Source: Diplosphaera chodatii (lineage: Eukaryota; Chlorophyta; Trebouxiophyceae; Prasiolales; Stichococcaceae). From it: a stretch of 64,000 nucleotides of DNA. Under the pieces are notes generated by a model. The model saw only the letters and a list, made by a program, of their open reading frames with translations, made no database searches and was not told the origin of the DNA. The translations under genes were made by a program, and so were the position numbers. The stretch is from positions 124,001 through 188,000 of the forward strand of contig JAALGY010000036.1 of assembly GCA_032358165.1 (NCBI GenBank), in the 5' to 3' direction. Each line of letters starts with the position of its first letter. The stretch's first letter is position 1. Below are positions 27,318 through 37,251 of this stretch, piece by piece.

Positions 27318-28299
27318 ATGCGGCAAACACCTCCTCTCTGTGTGGCTCGGCGACACGTGCTGCTGAGCATGACAGCAGCAGTCGCCGGGCATGGCTTGGG
27401 TCTACCTTTGGAAGCCTTCGCAGACGTTGAGACGGTGCGGTGATGGCTTGTGAGACCGCCTTGTATCGTGGACTGCCTTCTCAGCAGCGTCCAGCAATGC
27501 TCAGCACTCCCCCGACTGTTATCCAGCTGATGCGACATATGTAAACATAGGCGTCAGTCGTGCACAGCGAGCAGGAATGGCGAGAGCTGCTGACGCCAGC
27601 GCAGTACAGCGTGCTGCGGAGAGCTGGCACAGAGTTGCCGTTCAGTAGCCCGCTGAACAAGGTCATCCCCAGCAGTTTCAGGCTGGCCCACTTGATACTC
27701 ATGATCCACAGCAACAAGTAGAGGCACTGAAACAGCGCCACCTTGACCTTTGCAGGAGTACAGGGATGGGACGTTCCTGTGTGCTGGATGCGGCAGCAAT
27801 GTGTTCAGCTCTTCAGCAAAGTTCAACTCCGGCACTGGCTGGTACGCATGCTGCATCAATCCTCATATTCACGCCCATCTATTCCATTGTGCATCACCAC
27901 ACTCGTCGACTATGCTGGCTTGCAAGTGTGCGTCGACCTCACTGAATGCCTGCAGGCCCAGCTTCTACCAGGCGCTGCCCGGTGCTGTCAAGGAGACACA
28001 AGACAACTCTATACCCTTCCTGCCACGCACTGAGATCACATGCAGCGCCTGCGGCGGGCACCTTGGGCACGTGTTCAACGATGGCCCAAAGCCCACTGGA
28101 CTGCGGTGAGCTGCTTCCGCGTATCACGCTTTGCGGTAGAGGCCCACCAATCCCTTGCGTTGATTTGTGTCTGGGCACGAATGGGCATGTGGCAGCTGGA
28201 CATTGAAGCCCATATCTCTCTGTTCTGGCACGCAGGTACTGCATGAATGGCGTAGCCCTGGCATTCACGGCGGCATCAGCAACTGCAGCATCCGCATGA
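27318..28299 (+). CDS. MSRB: Methionine-R-sulfoxide reductase B with a lumen-type targeting sequence
   Basis: Reduces methionine-R-sulfoxide in oxidised proteins using thioredoxin. Exons: 27318 to about 27440; a second from about 27564 ([20 protein letters not shown] then [11 protein letters not shown]); a third from about 27757 ([20 protein letters not shown], then KFNSGTGW); a fourth with [38 protein letters not shown]; and a last exon beginning [10 protein letters not shown]. The zinc ligands CAGC and CSAC are present, and the catalytic Cys sits in RYCMNG, the RYCxN position of the family. The N-terminus has a twin-arginine followed by a hydrophobic stretch and Ala-x-Ala: [15 protein letters not shown] then LEAFA. 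This looks like a thylakoid Tat-type transfer signal rather than a plain stromal transit peptide. The start Met is the one nearest the signal; an open frame extends above it. Confidence 0.9.
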
Positions 28300-28590
28300 T
28301 CATCGGATGTGCACGTACCTCCTCAATGAGGGATGGACTGTCCTCACATCTGGACTGTTGGCCGCATGTCCCATCGCTCAGCTTATGGTTTGCTCGCTGC
28401 CCGATGCATGATTTGATGGCTTGAGACAGCAAGGCCTCATCAAGGATGTCAGTGTCAGCATTTCAGTGATTTGGCTGGTGAAGTCAGCTGTACATATCAT
28501 GTTGTCCCACCGAGAGCTAGAAGCGTGCCGCTGATGCAACACTGCACTGAAACAGGTTTCAGAAGCTCCGGCTGCATGAAACGGTCTTCT

Positions 28591-31296
28591 CTACCAAGCA
28601 GTGTCTGACACACGACCACCTTTGGGCTTGCCCTCGACCTCGCCCTTGGCGGCCTTCCACAGCTCAGTCAAAAATGTCTTCTGGAACACCTCTACTGACT
28701 CCGCCATCGCTGTCTGCCTCCACTCCTCGCCCTGCGCCGTACATGAGCAGACGGTCACATGAAAATGGTTTGGACGTAAGTAGGAGAACAGACGTGGTCA
28801 GGTGTGCCGTCACTTGCATGCGACGCGGCTGCACCTTCTGCACAGGTGCTGTCTGACTGGCTGTGTTGGTGTTCAGCTCATTCAGCAGGCTGCCGACAGT
28901 CGGCACTGTCAGCGGGTCGAAGCTGTCCGAGGTCTGTGGGTCCAGCGGCACGCACACCTGCGCTTGAGCAAGTGTCAGTCATCAACGCCTGCAACTACTT
29001 TCTTGCAGATGCGTCATATAAAAACACCTGACCGTAGCCGCACAGAACTGATCGACGGCCAGTAAACTGCAACAGGAAGCAGCGGGCACCCACCTTGCCG
29101 GTCTTGGGGTGCACGCAGAAGGGCGCCTTGAGCAGATGGTTCATCTTCTTCGACACCTCTATGTCCAGGCGTGGGAAGGTGTACGCCAGCACAATGCGCT
29201 TGGGTGCTGCACGCACATCCGCCTTGCTCCGCGATTCTGCGCCCTTCTCTCCCTTACCCTTGGCGCCCGCCTGCAGCTTTTTGAGACGGCTTTTGGTGCA
29301 GCATCGCCGACACAGCAATAGCGCCTACGTGCTTTGGCATCGATTTGGGGGCTGCCGCGCGGCATTGACAGGACGCTGTAGTGCAAACGCCGGGAGCTGA
29401 GTGCTTACGTGACACCATGCCTTCGATCCAATTTTGCAAAGCAAAATGAGCTCACCGCCTCGCAGGCCTGCTCCAGGGCCGCCCAGCGGTCCAGGTTGAC
29501 GTCGTCAGTGGCGGACTGGGGCCTGCGGGCCCACTCGTCACGCACTGCGGCGCGCGTCTCCTCGCAGGGGATGTACCGCAGGACGGCCTCCCGCTGCTCT
29601 GCGTCCTCCAGCAGCCGCTGCCTCGGCAGCACCGTCTGCAGGCGGCACACTGGCTGTCTTACTGGTGCGACGGAAACAGTCTTACATAGCATCAGTGTTT
29701 GTGATGCTGCACGATGTCTGGTCAGTATGCAACTGAGCTGCCAGCTGCAGGTTGTGTGCTGGGTGTTCCTGCTGCCGTGGCCATGTGCTCAGGGTGCACC
29801 AGGTCTCAAAGTCGCACCTGCTGCCAGGCGGCGTCCAGCAGGGCATAGGAGCTGCCCACGAAAGGATGGTCTGTGGAGCTGAGAAACATCTTCGCGAGGC
29901 CCTCCTCCTGGCCCTTGTACAGTGCAAAGTATGCTGCAAGCGCCGACCGCTGCTCATCCGTCATGCGCCGGGCTCTGTGGGCAGCAAACAGCTTGTCCAC
30001 ATCCGTAAATAATGTGTGAGTTCATCTTGGCTTGGCAACATGCAGGCACTGGTTATCCGGAGCAGGCTCCAATTTCGATGAGCAGCCCCACCTGCTGTCG
30101 CAAACCCAGCAGTGCACGCCACGGCGCCCTGAGAACACCCACAGGATGTGCTGGAAGCCAAAGTCCTCCCGCAGGCCTCGGTCCAGCACCTGTTTACAAC
30201 ATGGGATTCCACGCTGGACACCACGCGGGCTGCGCAGTGGTGCAGGCCGGCACTGTGCAGAGTGTAGCCTGGCTGCAGCTGAAGCAGAAAGCCCCACCTG
30301 GATTGCAACTGCCATCAGTGGCCAGCAGGAGTTACAGATGTGGCCACCGCTGCCGCATGTCCGCACGTCATCATAGTCCGTGAGATCGATGTCGAACACC
30401 AGCTCCCTCGACACTGGATAGAACTTGCCGTCTGCAGTGCAGCGGTTACGGCTGACACGTGAGCGCCGTACTGCACTTGCCTTTGGATGCAAGCATCGGA
30501 TGGCATCGGGTGGTCAGTGTGATGCTAGGCCGGCCACTCACCACCAAGTGTCTTCCGCTGTTGCGGGTCAGCAGTGTACATCGGGCCGATGTCAATCTTG
30601 GCTGGCAGACGCGCACACAGGGCTGACGCCAGCTCTGCGCCATCCTGCAGAATATCCAGATACCGTGTTGGTGTGCCAGGAAAATTTCTGAACTGATGTC
30701 TCCAGAAATGTTGGTGCTCCAAACATGTGGGATCTGGCGTCATTCCAGTTGATTGATGCACGTCCTGCCGTGCCTGCTCACCTTGAAGGACTGGTAGCGG
30801 ACAAATATGTCGTTTTCCAGAGTAAAGCAGAACTCCCTTCGCTGAAAGAAGGCCGGATCCGCGCCCGTGTGCTTGCCATCTGCATGCGAGCTGGGATCGA
30901 TTGGCTGCTGGAGAAATATGATCTCCTCACAAAGCACACAGGCAGAGCGCTATGTTTTGGTATGTACTCCGCACCATTGCCGTAAGCAAGCCACCGATAA
31001 AACTCCTGGTGTGGGAATAGGCGGCCTGCATGGTGCATGAGCCAAGGCTTCCGGGCTCTGTGCGTATGTATCGTGGCACTCCAACTCGAATGGTTGGCAC
31101 TCCACATCGTGGTGTTTCGCATAGCACACAGCAAGTATGCTGGCTTACTGTAGTACAGCCTCATGAGATCATGGACCGGCAAGCTTGTGAAATCCTCTGC
31201 AGTCTCTGGCACGGTGCCAGGCGTGGTTGGCGCTGTTGCAGTGAACGAAACCGTCGCGTCACCGGTCATGGGTACGGAATTGATGCGACGGAACAT
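28591..31296 (-). CDS. PRI1: DNA primase small (catalytic) subunit
   Basis: Synthesises RNA primers as part of DNA polymerase alpha-primase. Exons from 31296 (alternative Met at 31269) to the stop at 28591. Seen: [20 protein letters not shown] across a phase-matched intron; [52 protein letters not shown] with the catalytic Asp pair; the zinc-site region [33 protein letters not shown] then WVCD, the family's SGRRGxHxWVxD signature; later [46 protein letters not shown]; and a C-terminal [17 protein letters not shown]. One of the four usual zinc-ligand cysteines reads as Gly (see findings). One junction between the second and third exons could not be phased with a canonical site. Confidence 0.94.
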
Positions 31297-32080
31297 GGTA
31301 CAATCGTGGTCTCCTGGGTGCCAGCTTGACAACCGTACCTGGCGCGTCCACCATTGCCTCGTCCGCCACCTGGACATCGCTGCGGTGCCGCTTTGCAGCT
31401 GCAGGCGTCCAAGGAGAGTTAACGTGTGTCAAATATCATACGTACAGGGAGAGACCACTGAAGGGTGCATCTCAACACATGCCTGGGATGCCGCATGCGG
31501 AGCACCTGGGGCGTCAGGCGTGGACACCATGATCAATCGGGCGCCGTCAGGTGCGCGCGTAGACAGAGTCACATGCCAGCCAGGATGCTATGACTGAATA
31601 CACAAACAAGTGCAGGTGCTTCACGGAGAACCCACTCCAGGCTGCTCAGACGGATGTGAATGCAGATGCAAAGTAATTGTCTGTTGTGCAGCAAAACGAC
31701 GAAAGTGGCGGTCTGTGCAGTTAGATACTCTGCGTGTGTTGCTGATTGTCTGCACAAGTAGTGAGCTCGTGAGCCTGTTACAAGCCTACAACGCAGGCTT
31801 GGACTGCCAAATTTCGATTTTGAATCATGGTCGTGCAAAGGGGTCGGCAAGGTGGTGCAGCCTGATACTACGTAATCTAAGTTCAGCAGCGTGAGCCCCA
31901 GACAGCAGTTGCTTTGAGCATGCAAGCGCGCAACTTCACGCCCACTACCAAGGTTGTGGGGCAACACATGTGCGCGCGCGGCGGCACGCATGATGAGTAC
32001 ATGACATAGCTAGCTCATGCGTTTCCGAAACATGTGAGCAAGTTGTTCACCTGGAGCTCAAGCGTCTGCGGCGAGCAGGC
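31297..32080. promoter_or_regulatory. Divergent upstream region of primase and RbcR-A
   Basis: About 780 bases head-to-head between the primase gene (minus) and RbcR-like copy A (plus). No coding exon was recognised on either strand. It must hold both promoters; no element was identified. Confidence 0.45.
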
Positions 32081-34237
32081 ATGCAGCTGCCATCACAGCA
32101 CGTCCACAGGTGTCAGCCCAGCGTTCCACAGCGGCCAGCTCTGCCGGGGAAAGGGACGTTTGCGAGCACTGGGCACCCGCCGCAGCTCACCAGCCTGATA
32201 GCCTTCCACGCGCAGCAGCAGGGGCAGGCGAGGCAATGTGCAGCAGCAGCACGCCGCGACAGGCCTGCTGTGGACTGTGGCTGTGCAGCGGCCACTGGCC
32301 GCAGGGACAACTGCGATGCGGCGCCCCAGCCAGAGCAGCGCCGGTCATCACGCTCCCAGCCCGCAGCGTTGACGAGCTACCCGTTCACCCTGCATCAGCT
32401 CGTGATCTTCTCGGTGAGGGCGAGGTTCTGTCGCTCTGGCGCACTGCCAGATTGCAAGCGGTAGTCGTTCGCACCCACTGACCCAGTCTGGTGCAATTTT
32501 GCAGGCATTGGCATCGACCAGATCAGTGGACGCTGCTGCGGCGCTCTTAACATGCAGCAAGCCCAACATTCATGTGCTGATGGGCAACCTCGAGTTTGAG
32601 CTCGGACGCTTCACAGCGGGCGACGAGACATCGCAGCGCTCCACCTCCAGCGAAGACAGCAAGCTCAAGCTTACACAGGCTGTCAAGAAGGAGATGCAGC
32701 TCACGCCAGCAGGTGTGGCTCGTTCACGTGCAGCGTGCGCAAGGGTGCAGCACCTGTTTTGCAGGCGGTCAGGCTGCAGGGTCAAACATGTGGCAGATGT
32801 GTCCGAGTGGCTCTGCAGGGCGCCTCTTGCAGCGATACAGCCACAGGATGATTGCACTGGCAGCCGACGCGCTTGCAGCCATGCGAGACCTGCAGAATGT
32901 CAAAACCGGCCAGATGTCGGTGGCAGCCAGCCAGACAACGGGCGTGTACCTCATGCCGCCCCTCATCGGTGTGCCTCACACCCTGCAGACGCCCTGCTCA
33001 GAGATTGCTTGCGCTGTAACATGCCCTGTGGTACTTACAGTATACTTCCTGCATGCTGATACGTTGGATTGCACGCATGCAGAGCGCTTTAAGCAGAAGC
33101 ACCGGGAGGTGATGGTACAGCTTCAGGTGGAGAACACAGCTCGGTGCTGCGCGGCAGTGTCACGCGGTGAGGTTGACGTGGCGGTTGTTGGCGGCCAGAT
33201 CCCAGCGGACCTGGAACACCTGCTGCAGGTGCAGTCTGCTGTTTGACATGGCAAGCATAACCCACTCACTTGAACAGTGACAGTCCACCCCTGCATACAA
33301 CCCAGCTACACTGGTAAGCAGGACACTCCACTGTTTCGGGTGCTGCCACGCTCTCTGAGCTGCTTGCCCACCGCAGGTCACGCCGTACCAGACAGATGAG
33401 GTCGTTGTTGTGTTGCCAGCCAACCACCCGCTGGCGGGCAGGGCAACGATTGACGTGGACCAGCTGTACAGCCTGCAGTTTGTGTCGCTGCACAAGAGCA
33501 CAACAGTGCAGGGCATACGCGCCATCCTGGAGGCCCACAGCATCTGCTGGACTGGCCTCAATGTCGTCATGGTGCGCCTCCCAGACCGTTCCCACCCACC
33601 CGCAGTACCTTGCATCTGCCTGCCGCCTTGACAGCTTTTGCAGGCTGCCCGCTGCTTGCCAGTGGCCACGTCCACGCGTCATCAGCACCATCCCAGTGCG
33701 CTCATGTCGCAAGCCTTGTTCCTGCAGGAGATGAACTCGGTGGAAGCCATCAAAAAGGCTGTGGAGGTGGGGCTGGGCGCCGCCTTTGTGTCGCGGGCAG
33801 CCGTGCAGAAGGAGCTCCAGCTGGGCCTCCTGTCCGCTGTCGAGCTCGAGGTGTGTGAATGATTCCCATTGTGGAAGTAGCTGCGGCAAGGTTTGTTGGC
33901 AACTCACATGTTTCACCCAGCGAGCCTGCTCCTGGCCACCAGATGTTGCTATACACAAGGTTACCTTGAATTCCTGCAGGGCGTGAAGCTGAGCCGGCAG
34001 CTGGTGTGTGTGACGGACCCGGTGCGGTACTGCAGCCACGCAGTGCGCGCCTTCATCAGGGAACTGTTTGGTTTTACGCTGGAGACGTCGGCAAACGGCT
34101 GCTTCCTGCCGCCACACAGAGTGAGTCAGTGGCGCGCTAGATGCAAGCCTGCGCTCAGATGCTGGCAGCGCGCATGTGCAGCAACGAGGTGCAGCGCAGC
34201 CAACTCCTGGCTCAAAAGTCTGCACAACACCATCTGA
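32081..34237 (+). CDS. rbcR: RbcR-like LysR-type transcription regulator, copy A
   Basis: LysR-type regulator of the RbcR/CbbR group, which in cyanobacteria and algal plastids controls Rubisco and carbon-concentration genes. Seven exons phase perfectly: 32081-32413, 32505-32712, 32819-32968, 33083-33228, 33377-33571, 33728-33850 and 33980 onward. The first about 95 residues are Gln/Arg/Ala-rich and could be a plastid transit peptide. Then the winged HTH: SYPFTLHQLVIFS, DAAAALLTCSKPNIHVLMGN, and after a charged insertion LTPAGRLLQRYSHRM. The effector domain reads ASQTTGVYLMPPLIG; EVDVAVVGGQIPADLEHLLQ; EVVVVLPANHPLAGRA; YSLQFVSLHKSTTVQ; EMNSVEAIKKAVEVGLGAAF then [15 protein letters not shown]. 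All of this matches RbcR over its length. The last exon runs to a stop at 34237, but a GTGAGT at about 34119 could end it earlier. Confidence 0.87.
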
Positions 34238-36379
34238 GGGCACCGTCTGGCAGGCGCAGGGACCTGGTACCGATGGAACGAGGTATCCAGAGCTGCGGGG
34301 GCGTGGCCCCAATGTTGCAGACCTGTCAACCCTTACGTGGGGCCAGGACAGCCCGGACCCTGGTAAGCCCTGCCGCTTCGGTTCGTGGACTGTCAAGCTG
34401 GTGCATGTTGCTGACCAGCGCACATCGAGTGCTGCAACGATTGCATGGCAAATAAGCCCTTTTTACTGGTCGTACTACTGGTCAACGTCTGCCAGGGCCC
34501 CCGGGCTGGATCCTGCGAGCGGCTCTGGGAACAGCGTGCCCATGTGTTGTGTTGCGCCGCAGGGGGTGCGGGCCCGCAGCTGAGGAGGGCGGCGGCGGAG
34601 GTGGACCCGGGCATCCTGCCGCAGCTGGAGAAGCTGCCCTTCACGCTGCAGCAGGCCATCACTTTCCGCATGGCCGCGCGCTGCGGGGCGGTCAAGCCGG
34701 CCGCCCTGGCGCTGGGCGTCTCCCCGGGCGCCGTCAGCCGCTCCATCTCCCTGCTGGAGCAGGTGCGGGTCGTGGGAACCAGCTGTCGCGCGTCCTCGCA
34801 CACACCTGCTTTCCTGATTCAGAGCCTTGAGCAATAGCAGCAGAACCAGCAGTGAGGCATCTCCTTGCAGGCGTTTGGCGGGGAGGGCACGCTGCTGGGG
34901 CGCACGCACGGGCGGGTGGTGGTCACGGAGGCGGGGCAGCTGTTCCTCACCTCCTGCGAGGCCATCCTGTCCGTCGCCAGCGAGGCCTGCCGCGCCCTGC
35001 AGGACTACAGGTCTGCCGCCCACCCTGCGCTGGCCATCTGCAGTGCTCCCGCTGGCATTGCTTGCTGATCCTGGCGCTTGCAGCACCCTGATGCTGCGGT
35101 CCGTCGTGTGCTGCAGCTGCGCGAACACGGGGGTGGTGTGCCTGGGCGCCAGCCAGACAACCGGCACCTACCTCCTGCCGCGCCTCATCTCCGTGTACCG
35201 CCAGCGCAACCAGGAGGTCGCCCTGCAGCTGCAGGTGCTGCGCGTAACGCACTTGGCATCTCAGACTGCGCTTGGTTAGCCCACTACTACATGCATCGCT
35301 TGCCGCTCTACTTTGCTCACCCCCTGCTCGACATCTCATCATTGAGTGGGTGTGCTGCAGGTGGATCAGTCGCGCCGGATCTGTGACGCTGTGGCGAGTG
35401 GACAGCTGGACGTGGCCATCATCGGCGGCGAGGTGCCCGACGACCTGCAGGCCTCCCTCAAGGCCGTCACCTATGCCGAGGACCAGCTGGTACGTTTGCT
35501 GCCCGGACGAGAAATGCCTTGTAGTGTGCATCGATATTCTGGCTCATGTCTCTACCGAGGCTGACCTTTGTCGTCTGGTTTCAGGTGCTGATTGCGCCAC
35601 GGGGCCACCCTGTGCTGCAAGCCGGACCCCTGCAGCGGGAGCAGCTCTACGGCCTGCAGTTCGTGTGCCTGAACCAGGGCAGCACCGTGCAGGCAGCACA
35701 GGCGGCGATGCTGCGCCGCCATGGCATCGCCTGGCGCCGCCTGCAAATCGACATGGTGTGCCGTGTTCAACCTCAGTTTCGCTGCACTCTGCATGACTTG
35801 CAGGGACTCCTGAGGATGTCACAGCACGTGTTCCCCCAACATCCAGCTTGTCCGCACATCTGCAAAGCTGCAACGCGCCCCGCCGCAGGAGTTCAACAGC
35901 GTGGAGGCGATCAAGAGCGCGGTGCAGCACGGGCTGGGCGTCGCGTTCGTGAGCGTGATGGCGATCGAGAAGGAGCTGCAGCTGGGGCTGCTGGGGTGCG
36001 TGCCCATCGCGGGGGTGCGCCTGGCGCGGCCCCTGCTGCTGGTCACCTCCCCGGCCCGCACCCTCTCCTCCGCCGCCCAGAAGTTCATGCAGGCGCGTGC
36101 GGCTGCCAGCTGTACCGTCTGCCGCTCTCAAGGCGCATTCGTGCGGTTATCACCGGCACACCAGCCTTCTCGTTGCGCTCAAGGTGTGCGCCATCACCCA
36201 TATACTGCCTGGCTGCAATGCAGGAGATATTCGCCATTGATCCGGATGATGCGGGTGGCGAGGAGGGCACCTGCTGCGGCCGCATGCAGCCGGTGCTGCT
36301 CAAGGGCTGGCAGCGCATGCCCTGGTGCGGCCTTGGCCCTTTCTGTGTGCCTCGATGCACTGGCACACATAGGTTCTGA
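34176..36379 (+). CDS. rbcR: RbcR-like LysR-type transcription regulator, copy B
   Basis: Second RbcR-type regulator directly after copy A. Exon 1 ends at the GTAAGC near 34361 ([16 protein letters not shown]) and joins in phase to 34563-34762, [19 protein letters not shown] then [20 protein letters not shown] and [17 protein letters not shown] (HTH). Further exons: 34871-35010 ([26 protein letters not shown]: an ordinary short wing), 35117-35234 ([20 protein letters not shown]), 35361-35489 ([17 protein letters not shown]), 35585-35755 ([20 protein letters not shown]) and 35889 onward ([35 protein letters not shown]). It is closer to the RbcR consensus than copy A. The 3' end is unclear: an exon with [16 protein letters not shown] stops at 36379, needs a non-canonical donor after KFMQ, and a further open exon reaches 36655. 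The start is the first Met in the exon-1 frame. Confidence 0.85.
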
Positions 36380-36655
36380 CCGATCCAGCAGGGTTGGTCC
36401 TACGTGTTTCCCCGGCTGTGATTGCACGCTTGTTGGGCAACAGGGGTGGCACTCATTCACTTGGTGACGTATTGCAGGGAGGCGGCATCATCCTCGCCAC
36501 GGCCAGAGTCGCACGAGCACCTGATGCCAGCCACGACACTGCCGACCCAGCTGCAGCAGAGGCAGCAGCCAGCGGCACCGCCGCCGGCGCAGCACCCGGC
36601 TGCCAATGGCAGAGGGCGTCCCAGCAGCCACCACCGCAGGCAAAACGGACGGTGA

Positions 36656-37251
36656 GCACTTGAGACGATGGCACGATCAGCCTTATGATACTGCCCAGCC
36701 GGTAGTTGAGAGGAGTAATTATTTCGGGGGAAGTGGGGATTGGGGAGGAGAGGGCAGGGGTTGTGCGACAATGCATGAGCATCCCATCTAACGCTGTCGT
36801 CACTTCAGTTCGCAATGTCTAGTACCCACCGTGAGATGCACCTTGCATGGTGCACTGATTGGGCCTCAGTGGTCGGCAGACCGGTTCCTGCTTTGGTACA
36901 CGACGGACGCATCACCTGGTTTCGTTGCACTTGATGACGAAGCACACATTGTGTTTACCAGAACGTCAATTGCAGACCACACAACACCTGCTGGAAGCAA
37001 ACCAGAATTCCGACAGACACATGGTGCTTGACCGACACTCTGCTGCACTACAAGCGATACTGGATGAATATGCTGCTCCCTCATCTGACGCATCTCAGTT
37101 CAAAGGCTCCAGCTCCCGCATAATTGTTGGTACCACCGTATGACCACACTTTGCCTGGCCCGTTTAGTGCTCTCAGCTCTGCCACCATCTTGACATATTC
37201 TTCACTTCACAACCATCCTCCGACCTGTTTCCCACCTGGCGTGCACAAGGT
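36656..37251. other. Convergent intergenic region
   Basis: About 600 bases between the 3' ends of RbcR-B (plus) and the At2g30600-like gene (minus). A 66-codon plus frame at 36831-37031 shows no motif. Nothing else recognised. Confidence 0.4.

Noticed and set aside
33266..34423. 385-codon open frame on the minus strand
   Set aside because: It is the antisense shadow of conserved RbcR-A exons, whose plus-strand translation matches the family end to end.
32081..36655. Bacterial contamination or recent bacterial transfer as source of the LysR genes
   Set aside because: Both copies contain many in-phase GT-AG introns and sit between ordinary algal genes, so they are long-established nuclear genes.
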